Shown here: positions 1-5,546 of the stretch, in pieces | Layout: each line of letters starts with the position of its first letter | Position numbering within the stretch: position 1 is the stretch's first letter | Assembly (NCBI GenBank): GCA_030043285.1 | Contig: JASHXZ010000295.1 | Location: 1-6,596 of the forward strand | Direction of reading: 5' to 3' | Length of the DNA: 6,596 bases | From: Xanthobacteraceae bacterium | GTDB taxonomy: Bacteria > Pseudomonadota > Alphaproteobacteria > Rhizobiales > Xanthobacteraceae | Program-made: the position numbers and the translations under genes | Notes under the pieces: generated by a model | What the model was told of the DNA's origin: nothing | Seen by the model: only the letters and a program-made list of their open reading frames with translations | Databases searched by the model: none

Positions 1-549
1 GCCAAGACCGATTACTGGAAAACCGGCCATTCCTACATGAAGCGCCGCGTCAACCAGATCGGCGCCATCGCCGGCTTCGAAAAGTCCGGGCATTTCTTTT
101 TCAACGAGCCGTTCGGCCGCGGCTACGACGATGGGCTGATCTTCGCGCTCGCGGTCTGCGACATGCTCGACCGCAATCCCGACAAGAGCATGGCCGATCT
201 GAAAAACGCACTGCCGAAAACCTGGTCGTCGCCGACCATGTCGCCGCATTGTGCCGACGAGGTCAAATACACTGTGGTCGACGAGGTGGTGAAGCACTTC
301 TTGGCGGAGCAGAAAAGCGGCGGCAAGGTCGCCGGCCAGCCGATCCGCGATCTCGTCACCGTCAACGGCGTGCGCGTCACCGTCGAGGACGGCACCTGGG
401 GCCTCGTTCGCGCCTCATCCAACAAGCCGGAGCTGGTGGTGGTGGTCGAAAGCCCGGTCTCCGAAGCGCGCATGCGCGACATGTTCAAGGCTGTCGACGC
501 CGTGCTGCGCACCCACAAGGAAGTCGGCGAATATAACCAGACGATATGA
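1..549 (+). CDS. Phosphomannomutase/phosphoglucomutase, C-terminal part (5' end outside window)
   Basis: This is the last 182 residues of an alpha-D-phosphohexomutase, which interconverts hexose 1- and 6-phosphates in the cytoplasm and so feeds nucleotide-sugar and polysaccharide synthesis. The frame is open from base 1 and ends at a TGA at 547-549; the start and the catalytic phosphoserine domain lie upstream. Visible residues 7-17 (KTGHSYMKRRV) and 27-31 (EKSGH) match the domain III sugar-recognition region, where bacterial PMM/PGM usually has GEMSGH. The segment GRGYDDGL follows at about residues 40-47. Residues 137-143 (RASSNKP), preceded by EDGTWGLV, form the domain IV phosphate-binding loop. 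Family membership is clear. Whether mannose, glucose or both is the main substrate (ManB, AlgC or ExoC role) cannot be told from this part. It converges on the minus-strand gene ending at 587. Confidence 0.93.
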   Translation, partial: AKTDYWKTGHSYMKRRVNQIGAIAGFEKSGHFFFNEPFGRGYDDGLIFALAVCDMLDRNPDKSMADLKNALPKTWSSPTMSPHCADEVKYTVVDEVVKHFLAEQKSGGKVAGQPIRDLVTVNGVRVTVEDGTWGLVRASSNKPELVVVVESPVSEARMRDMFKAVDAVLRTHKEVGEYNQTI

Positions 550-560
550 TTTTCTTATCC

Positions 561-583
561 TTCCCCGCGAAAAGCGGGAGGAA
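561..583. terminator. Hairpin between convergent genes, possible weak bidirectional terminator
   Basis: The 37-nt gap between the two convergent stop codons contains an inverted repeat. Bases 561-568 (ttccccgc) can pair with 574-583 (gcgggaggaa), with a two-base bulge and a gaaaa loop. Its position between converging genes suits a shared terminator, but neither strand has a run of T after the stem, so intrinsic termination is uncertain. Confidence 0.35.
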
Positions 584-586
584 AGA

Positions 587-904
587 TCAAACCTCCTGGT
601 AAACGTCCATCTCGGGCGCGCCGGGCACGATGGTGCGCCAGGCCTGCAGGTAGGTCTGCATGCGCACGTCGCTGGCGAGGCGCTGGCGGTTGAGTTCCCA
701 CTCTTCGTGCGCCTCGTATTCGATGACCTGGATGAGTTTGGCCGGATCGTCGACGTTCTGCAACAGCCGCACCTGGGCGTTGCCGAACATCTGGTAGAAC
801 GGCGCCGCCGCCTTGATCATGGCGGCAAGCTGCTCGGAGTTCGCGGCCGGCAGCGTGAAGCGCAGGTGAAGCGTGCGGCGGACTGTCGTGCTTTCATTGC
901 TCAT
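587..904 (-). CDS. Small NIPSNAP-like / dimeric alpha-beta barrel protein
   Basis: A 105-residue cytoplasmic protein with no signal peptide or membrane segment. The pattern is a first beta strand (TLHLRFTL), a helix (SEQLAAMIKAAAPFYQMF), a strand with charged turn (AQVRLLQNVDDPAKLIQVIEY), then a helical stretch rich in Glu, Arg and aromatics ending in YLQAWRTIVPG. This resembles the ferredoxin-like half of NIPSNAP or antibiotic-biosynthesis monooxygenase proteins, which usually dimerise into a barrel. No catalytic residue can be named, so the function is unknown. I chose the ATG at 904-902 because an AAGGA lies eight bases upstream (complement of 913-917); a GTG one codon earlier (907-905) would add one residue. 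It lies downstream of pheA on the same strand, separated by about 150 nt that include a hairpin repeat, so co-transcription is possible but not certain. Confidence 0.75.
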   Translation of the reverse strand: MSNESTTVRRTLHLRFTLPAANSEQLAAMIKAAAPFYQMFGNAQVRLLQNVDDPAKLIQVIEYEAHEEWELNRQRLASDVRMQTYLQAWRTIVPGAPEMDVYQEV

Positions 905-925
905 CACTTGCGTCCTTCAGTTCAC

Positions 926-1005
926 CGTCATTGCGAGGAGCAAAGCGACGAAGCAATCCAGACGGCGCGGCAGAACCGGATTGCTTCGCTTCGCTCGCAA
1001 TGACG
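926..1005. repeat. Imperfect long inverted repeat, dispersed REP/MITE-like hairpin
   Basis: The left arm is 926-959 and the right arm 978-1005, around an 18-nt loop. The outer 12 bases (926-937, cgtcattgcgag) pair perfectly with 994-1005, and the inner 10 (950-959, gaagcaatcc) pair perfectly with 978-987. Between them are 12 unpaired bases on the left and 6 on the right. From memory, the 'gtcattgcgag...gaagcaatcc' arm is a widely dispersed intergenic repeat in many proteobacterial genomes. Only one copy lies in this window, so repetition itself is not shown here. It lies between pheA and the small barrel gene, where its RNA hairpin could affect mRNA stability or read-through. Confidence 0.8.
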
Positions 1006-1054
1006 AGAGGGCATCGACATTTGACAACGCGCCAGCGCCGTCCCGGATCGCACC

Positions 1055-1921
1055 TCACTTGAAGGTATCGCGATATTTGTGACCGGGATAGACGCCGAGG
1101 ATTTTCAGGCTGTTCGGCTGCGCGACGAATTGCAGTTCCTCGAGCGCCAGTTCCAGCGCGCGATCCTTGGGGTGGCCCTGCACGTCGACGTAGAACTGCG
1201 TGGCCGCGAAGCTGCCGTTGACCATGTAGCTTTCCAGCTTGGTCATGTTGATGCCGTTGGTGGCGAAACCGCCGAGCGCTTTGTAGAGCGCGGCCGGAAT
1301 GTTGCGCACCTGGAAGATGAACGTGGTGACGACGCGCTTCTCGGCACGGCCCGCCCATTTCGGCTGCTTCGCCAGCACGATGAAGCGCGTGGTGTTGTGC
1401 CGCGCGTCGGCAACGTTGCGCTTGAGGATTTTCAGCCCGTAGATCTCGGCCGCAAGCGTGGTGGCGAGCGCCGCGCGCGTGAGGTCGCCGGCTTCGGCGA
1501 CCTCACGCGCGGCGCCGGCGGTATCGGCCGCGACCACGGCCTTGACGCCGAGCTTGCGGATGATGTTGCGGCACTGGCCGAGCGCGTGGACGTGGCTCTC
1601 GACGGTGCGGATCGTTTTCAGGCTCGCGCCGGCCGGCGCCATCAATTGATGCTGCACCGGCAAAAACCATTCGGCGACGATGTGCAGCCCCGATTGCGGC
1701 ATCAGATGATGGATGTCGGCGACGCGGCCGGCCAGCGAATTGTCGATCGGGATCATGCCGAGCGCGGCGCGGCCGGAGCGTACCGCGGCGAGCGCATCCT
1801 CGAACGTCGGGCACGGCAGCGGCTCGTAGCCCGGATAGGCCTCGTTGCAGGCGATGTGCGAGTTGGCGCCCGGCTCGCCCTGAAATGCGATGCTCCGCCG
1901 CCGCTTGCTGGGTCGCTTCAT
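1055..1921 (-). CDS. pheA: Prephenate dehydratase with ACT domain
   Basis: Converts prephenate to phenylpyruvate, water and CO2, the committed step to phenylalanine, in the cytoplasm. The 288-residue length fits the monofunctional enzyme; no chorismate mutase domain is fused. The catalytic PDT domain covers roughly residues 9-185. It opens with [12 protein letters not shown] and carries NSLAGRV near residue 61 and the hallmark TRF motif at 178-180 (NTTRF), whose Thr is catalytic. A C-terminal ACT domain spans about 196-275 and should bind phenylalanine for feedback control. Its usual GAL and ESRP ligand motifs read AAL (210-212) and ESYM (230-233) here. The ATG overlaps the kdsB TGA by four bases (ATGA, 1918-1921), indicating translational coupling; the upstream Shine-Dalgarno match is weak, which fits coupling. 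The stop is TGA at 1057-1055. Confidence 0.96.
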   Translation of the reverse strand: MKRPSKRRRSIAFQGEPGANSHIACNEAYPGYEPLPCPTFEDALAAVRSGRAALGMIPIDNSLAGRVADIHHLMPQSGLHIVAEWFLPVQHQLMAPAGASLKTIRTVESHVHALGQCRNIIRKLGVKAVVAADTAGAAREVAEAGDLTRAALATTLAAEIYGLKILKRNVADARHNTTRFIVLAKQPKWAGRAEKRVVTTFIFQVRNIPAALYKALGGFATNGINMTKLESYMVNGSFAATQFYVDVQGHPKDRALELALEELQFVAQPNSLKILGVYPGHKYRDTFK

Positions 1922-2658
1922 GATCGGCTCGTTAACATGGCGCGCGCGGTTTCCAAATCCTCCGCGGTATCGACGCCGAGCGGCACGGTATCGACGATGG
2001 CGGCGTCGATACGCATGCCGGCTTCAAGCGCGCGCAACTGCTCGAGCTTTTCGCGCTGTTCCAAGGGCGACGGCGGCAGCTTGACGAAGCGCTCCAGCGC
2101 GGCGCGGCGGAAAGCATAAAGGCCGATGTGGTGGTAGAGCGGCCCCTCTCCGGCCGGCGCCGTGGCGCGGGTGAAGTAGAGCGCGCGCAGCCGCGCCGGG
2201 CCGACCGGCGTGCCGACGAGCTTGACGACGTTGGGATTGCCGCGCTCCTCGGGTTTTTTGATCTCGGCCGCCAAGGTGGCGATGTCGACGCTGCAATCGT
2301 CATGGAGCACAGCGACAGCGGCGACGAGGTTTTTGGGTTCGAGCGTCGGCAGATCGCCTTGCATGTTGACGACGATGTCGGCGCGGCGGCTGGGATCGAT
2401 CTTGTCGAGCGCCTCGTGGATGCGGTCGGTGCCCGAGGCGTGATCGGAGCGCGTCAGCACGGCGGCGCCGCCTCCGTTTTCCACTGCCGCGGCAATCGCC
2501 GGCGCATCGGTCGCGACCCAGACCTTGCCGAGTTTTGCCGCCATCGCACGCCGCCAAACGTGCACGATCATGGGCACGCCGGCGATGTCGGCAAGCGGCT
2601 TGCCGGGCAGCCGGGTCGAGGCCATGCGGGCGGGAATGAGAATGAGACTATCGGGCAT
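1918..2658 (-). CDS. kdsB: 3-deoxy-manno-octulosonate cytidylyltransferase (CMP-Kdo synthetase)
   Basis: Activates Kdo with CTP to CMP-Kdo and pyrophosphate (EC 2.7.7.38), the donor for the inner core of lipopolysaccharide; cytoplasmic. The 246 residues match the family length of about 250. Motifs in order: the nucleotide-binding [15 protein letters not shown] (8-22), SDHASGTDR (71-79), QGDLP (100-104), YFTRATAP (161-168), [10 protein letters not shown] (176-185), a PLEQ...LEQLRALE segment (198-212) and GVDTAEDL (228-235). Asp102 and Asp230 correspond to the expected Mg-binding aspartates. The common QGDEP is QGDLP here. Related CMP-sugar and CTP:phosphate cytidylyltransferases share the N-terminal motif, but the full set points to KdsB. 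It is first in a unit with pheA and diverges from cycM. The start is the ATG at 2658-2656; I see no strong Shine-Dalgarno sequence. Confidence 0.96.
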   Translation of the reverse strand: MPDSLILIPARMASTRLPGKPLADIAGVPMIVHVWRRAMAAKLGKVWVATDAPAIAAAVENGGGAAVLTRSDHASGTDRIHEALDKIDPSRRADIVVNMQGDLPTLEPKNLVAAVAVLHDDCSVDIATLAAEIKKPEERGNPNVVKLVGTPVGPARLRALYFTRATAPAGEGPLYHHIGLYAFRRAALERFVKLPPSPLEQREKLEQLRALEAGMRIDAAIVDTVPLGVDTAEDLETARAMLTSRS

Positions 2659-2679
2659 CGGAGCAGCGCCAGCCGCCCG

Positions 2680-2707
2680 GTTATACGGGTTGCCAGTGGC
2701 GCGGCAA
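2680..2707 (-). promoter_or_regulatory. Possible sigma-70-type promoter for kdsB-pheA
   Basis: On the minus strand a TTGCCG (2707-2702) is followed after 16 bases by TATAAC (2685-2680). These match the consensus hexamers at four of six and five of six positions. The expected transcription start near 2673 would leave a 5' leader of about 15 nt before the kdsB ATG. This is a by-eye prediction in a GC-rich gap, where an AT-rich hexamer stands out. Confidence 0.35.
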
Positions 2708-2764
2708 ACCGGCTATTGGTGCCCCGCCCTCCTCCTGCTTTTCCCGCTGCGGAGCCTTTCCTCG

Positions 2765-3442
2765 ATGGATTCCTTCGAAATCAACAAGATTCTCGGCGCG
2801 CTTTTGGGAACGTGCCTGGTGCTGCTGGCCGTCCATATCGCCTCCGGCGCGATCTTCGCACCGCCCGTCCCAGCCAAGCCCGGCTACGTGGTCGAGGTGA
2901 AGCAGGAGCAGCAACCCGGGCAGCCCCCCGCGGCGGCGCCAGCCGCACAGCCGATCGAGACCCTGCTGGCCAGCGCCTCGGTCGAGCGTGGCGCCCAGGT
3001 CGCCAAGCAATGCGAGCTCTGCCACAACCTCGGCAAGGGCCAGGGCGCCAAGATCGGCCCGGACCTTTATGGCGTCGTCGGCCGCAAGGTCGCCTCTGAG
3101 GAGGGCTTCAATTATTCGTCGGCCCTCAAAGCCAAGGGCGGCACCTGGACCTTCGATGCCCTCAACCCATGGCTGACCAATCCGCGCGCCGATGTGCCGG
3201 GCACGCTCATGACGTTCGCCGGCATCTCGAACGAGCACCAGCGCGCCGACGTGATCGCCTATCTGAACTCGAACTCGGACAATCCGCTGCCGCTGCCCAA
3301 AGCCGCGCAAGCCCAGCCGGCCCCGAACCAGCCGGCTGCCAATCAGGCGGCCGGCAATAACCCGCCGGCCAATGGCACGAAGCCGCCGGCGGCCCCGCCC
3401 GCCGCCAACGGACCGGCGCCGGCGCCGGCCCCGGCGAAATAA
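2765..3442 (+). CDS. cycM: Membrane-anchored class I cytochrome c (CycM type)
   Basis: A 225-residue c-type cytochrome expected to carry electrons in the periplasm while tethered to the inner membrane. In Bradyrhizobium the CycM protein passes electrons from the bc1 complex to the aa3 oxidase. Residues 9-31 form one hydrophobic segment with no good cleavage site, read as an uncleaved anchor. A Pro/Gln/Ala linker (about 46-64) precedes the haem domain. CELCH at 83-87 attaches haem covalently with His87 as ligand, and Met149 in PGTLMTFAG is the likely sixth ligand. KIGPDLYGVVGRK and FNYSSALK are typical of mitochondrial-like class I cytochromes. The catalytic fold ends near residue 174; the rest is a Pro/Ala/Asn-rich tail. 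The frame is open upstream into antisense kdsB, but the ATG at 2765 gives the anchor directly at the N terminus, with GGAG at 2751-2754. Confidence 0.93.
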   Translation: MDSFEINKILGALLGTCLVLLAVHIASGAIFAPPVPAKPGYVVEVKQEQQPGQPPAAAPAAQPIETLLASASVERGAQVAKQCELCHNLGKGQGAKIGPDLYGVVGRKVASEEGFNYSSALKAKGGTWTFDALNPWLTNPRADVPGTLMTFAGISNEHQRADVIAYLNSNSDNPLPLPKAAQAQPAPNQPAANQAAGNNPPANGTKPPAAPPAANGPAPAPAPAK

Positions 3443-3445
3443 GCC

Positions 3446-3513
3446 CCGCGACGTCGCGGCCCGACGAAGCCGCGTTCCCCGCACGGGGATGTGAAGGCAT
3501 TTCGTCGCGCCGC
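3446..3513. repeat. Nested inverted repeats after cycM (structured intergenic element)
   Basis: Four bases after the cycM stop is a perfect 14-bp palindrome, ccgcgacgtcgcgg (3446-3459). Overlapping it is a larger fold: 3456-3460 pairs with 3509-3513 and 3462-3468 (cgacgaa) with 3501-3507 (ttcgtcg), separated by one C-C mismatch. The fold encloses a small hairpin, tccccgcacgggga (3476-3489). No T run follows, so this is not a standard intrinsic terminator. It may protect the cycM mRNA end, act as a factor-dependent termination region or encode a structured RNA; the sequence does not decide. Confidence 0.5.
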
Positions 3514-3576
3514 CGCCGTCCCACGCTGGCGCCGCAATCGAAAACCACATAAGCACGCGCATCGCCCCGGCCTCGG

Positions 3577-3592
3577 GCGCGGCTAGCCGCGC
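3577..3592. promoter_or_regulatory. Perfect 16-bp palindrome upstream of yejA genes, possible operator
   Basis: Bases 3577-3592 (gcgcggctagccgcgc) are perfectly self-complementary, 49 bp before the GTG of the first binding-protein gene. It could be a dimeric regulator site or, as RNA, a six-bp stem with a CTAG loop. GC-rich DNA yields such palindromes more often than average, so the role is speculative. The remainder of the gap up to 3641 shows no promoter I can defend. Confidence 0.35.
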
Positions 3593-3631
3593 GGTTGGTA
3601 GTGCGTTCCGCTATGCCCTTGCAGCTTGACT

Positions 3632-3641
3632 GGAGAACCGG
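3632..3641 (+). promoter_or_regulatory. Ribosome binding site fixing the GTG start
   Basis: GGAG at 3632-3635 lies six bases before the GTG at 3642. It supports this non-ATG start, which also places a twin-arginine leader at the very N terminus. Confidence 0.7.
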
Positions 3642-5528
3642 GTGAACCGCCGATCCCTGCTTACATCCGCCTTGCTTGGCCTGCTCGCAGAGCGGGTCGG
3701 CCCGCCAATCCTTTCGGCCGCCGCTGCCGCACCGGAACAGCCGGCCGGGGGCGCCTGGCGGCATGGCGTTTCGCTGTTCGGCGATCTCAAATATGCCGAG
3801 GGTTTCAAGCAGTTCGACTACGTCAATGCCGCCGCGCCCAAGGGCGGTGCGGTGCGACAAGTGGCGATCGGCACTTTCGACAGTTTCAACATCGTGGTGG
3901 CGGGCGTCAAAGGCAACCTGGAAGGCGGCATAGCGTTGATCTACGACACCCTGCTGGCCCCCGCGTTCGATGAGGTCGCCAGCGAATACGGGCTGATCGC
4001 CGAGGCCGCGCGCTACCCGGACGACCACTCCTGGGCTACCTACCGGCTGCGCGCCGACGCCAAGTGGCATGACGGCAAGCCGATCACGCCCGATGACGTG
4101 ATCTTCTCCTTCAACGCCTTCAAACAATACAACCCGCAGCGTGCCGCCTATTACCGGCACGTCACCAAAGTGGAACAGACCGGCGAGCGCGAGATCACTT
4201 TCAGGTTCGACGCACCGGGCAACCGCGAGCTGCCGCAGATCGTCGGCGAGCTGTACGTGCTGCCGAAGCATTGGTGGGAGGGCACCGACGCTTCCGGCAA
4301 GAAGCGCGACATCGGCGCCACCACCCTCGAGCCGCCGCTCGGCTCCGGCCCCTATCGCATCAAGAGCTTTTCGGCCGGCCGCGACATCACCTACGAGCGC
4401 GTTCCGGATTACTGGGCGCGCGCGCTCAACGTCAGCGTAGGCCGCAACAATTTCGACGCGCTGCGCTTCATCTATTTCCGCGACATGACGGTGGCGCTCG
4501 AAGCTTTCAAGGGCGACACGGTCGATTGGCGCGACGAGGGCAGCGCCAAGGACTGGGCCACGGCCTACGACTTCCCGGCGGTCAAGGAAAAGCGCGTCGT
4601 GCTCGAGCAGTTTCCGATCACCAATGTCGGAATCATGCAGGCGTTCGCGTTCAACATCCGCCGCGACAAGTTCAAGGACCCGCGGGTGCGGCTCGCTTTC
4701 AACTATGCGTTCGATTTCGAGGAAATGAACCGGCAGATTTTCTACGGTCAATACAAACGCATCTCCAGCTACTTCGAGGGCACCGAACTGGCTGCGACAG
4801 GGTTGCCCACCGGCCGCGAGCTCGAAATTCTCCAATCGCTGCGCGACAAGGTCCCGCCGGAGGTCTTTACCAAGCCCTACACCAATCCGGTCGGCGGCAC
4901 TCCCGAGGCGGAGCGCAACAATCTGCGCCAGGCCGTGCTGCTGTTACGCGATGCCGGCTACGAGATCCGCGACGGCAAGCTTACCGACGCCAAGACCGGC
5001 GAGCCCTATGCGGTCGAGTTTTTGCTCAACGATCCGAGCTACGAGCGGATTCCCCTGTTCTACAAGCCCTCGCTCGACCGGCTCGGCTTCACCACGACGG
5101 TACGCACGATCTATGACGCCCAATACCAGAACCGGCTGCGCGCGTTCGATTTCGACATTATCATCTACAACTGGGCGGAATCGCTGTCCCCCGGCAATGA
5201 GCAGCGCGACAATTGGGGCTCGCAGGCCGCCGACCTTCCCGGTTCGTCCAACGTGATCGGCATCAAAAATCCGGCGATCGACGCGCTGATCGATCAGGTG
5301 ATCTTCGCCAAGAGCCGCGGCGATCTGGTCGCAGCCACCAGGGCGCTCGATCGCGTGCTGCTGTGGAACCATTACGTCGTGCCGCATTGGAACTATCCGT
5401 ACGAGCGCAGCGCGCGCTGGGATCGTTTCGGCCGTCCCGGATTGATGCCTAAATACGGCATGTCGGCGTTTCCAGATGTGTGGTGGTGGGACGCCGCCAA
5501 AGCCGCGAAGGCGGGAAGCAAATCGTGA
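3642..5528 (+). CDS. yejA: Periplasmic binding protein of a YejABEF-type peptide ABC importer, first copy
   Basis: A 628-residue family 5 solute-binding protein (DppA/OppA fold), expected to capture oligopeptides or microcin C-like compounds in the periplasm and deliver them to YejBE permeases with the YejF ATPase. The length fits YejA. The leader (1 to about 30) has RRSLL at residues 3-7, a hydrophobic stretch and an Ala-rich cleavage region, so Tat export is possible. SFGDL-like SLFGDLKYAEGF (44-55) and APKGGA (65-70) are YejA features. KWHDGKPITPDDV (141-153) is the family 5 signature, followed by PLGSGPYRI (232-240) and NNFDALRF (269-276). The C-terminal part includes YNWAESLSPGNEQRDNWGS, typical of the subfamily. 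It lies 18 nt upstream of a paralogue, almost certainly in one transcript. Neither the exact ligand nor whether both copies serve one transporter can be told from here. Confidence 0.9.
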   Translation: MNRRSLLTSALLGLLAERVGPPILSAAAAAPEQPAGGAWRHGVSLFGDLKYAEGFKQFDYVNAAAPKGGAVRQVAIGTFDSFNIVVAGVKGNLEGGIALIYDTLLAPAFDEVASEYGLIAEAARYPDDHSWATYRLRADAKWHDGKPITPDDVIFSFNAFKQYNPQRAAYYRHVTKVEQTGEREITFRFDAPGNRELPQIVGELYVLPKHWWEGTDASGKKRDIGATTLEPPLGSGPYRIKSFSAGRDITYERVPDYWARALNVSVGRNNFDALRFIYFRDMTVALEAFKGDTVDWRDEGSAKDWATAYDFPAVKEKRVVLEQFPITNVGIMQAFAFNIRRDKFKDPRVRLAFNYAFDFEEMNRQIFYGQYKRISSYFEGTELAATGLPTGRELEILQSLRDKVPPEVFTKPYTNPVGGTPEAERNNLRQAVLLLRDAGYEIRDGKLTDAKTGEPYAVEFLLNDPSYERIPLFYKPSLDRLGFTTTVRTIYDAQYQNRLRAFDFDIIIYNWAESLSPGNEQRDNWGSQAADLPGSSNVIGIKNPAIDALIDQVIFAKSRGDLVAATRALDRVLLWNHYVVPHWNYPYERSARWDRFGRPGLMPKYGMSAFPDVWWWDAAKAAKAGSKS

Positions 5529-5546
5529 CGCCACTGTTCGGACCGC

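Noticed and set aside
1079..2119. A 346-codon plus-strand frame opposite pheA and kdsB.
   Set aside because: Composition is Arg/Ala/Gly rich with no motif, and it is fully antisense to two genes with clear catalytic signatures.
2525..2764. Possible 80-residue N-terminal extension of the cytochrome gene.
   Set aside because: The extension runs antisense into kdsB and would place the membrane anchor internally; the ATG at 2765 gives a normal anchored cytochrome.
3443..3513. Intrinsic terminator after cycM.
   Set aside because: Stems are strong but no T-rich tract follows any of them on the plus strand, so only a structured element is claimed.
3626..3631. TTGACT as a -35 promoter element before the first yejA.
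   Set aside because: It ends 10 bases before the start codon, leaving no room for a -10 element and leader; it also abuts the ribosome binding site.
3207..4835. A 542-codon open frame on the minus strand opposite cycM and the first yejA.
   Set aside because: It spans a gene end, a non-coding gap and the start of another gene, has no recognisable domain, and lies antisense to two strongly supported genes. GC-rich third positions make long antisense frames common.
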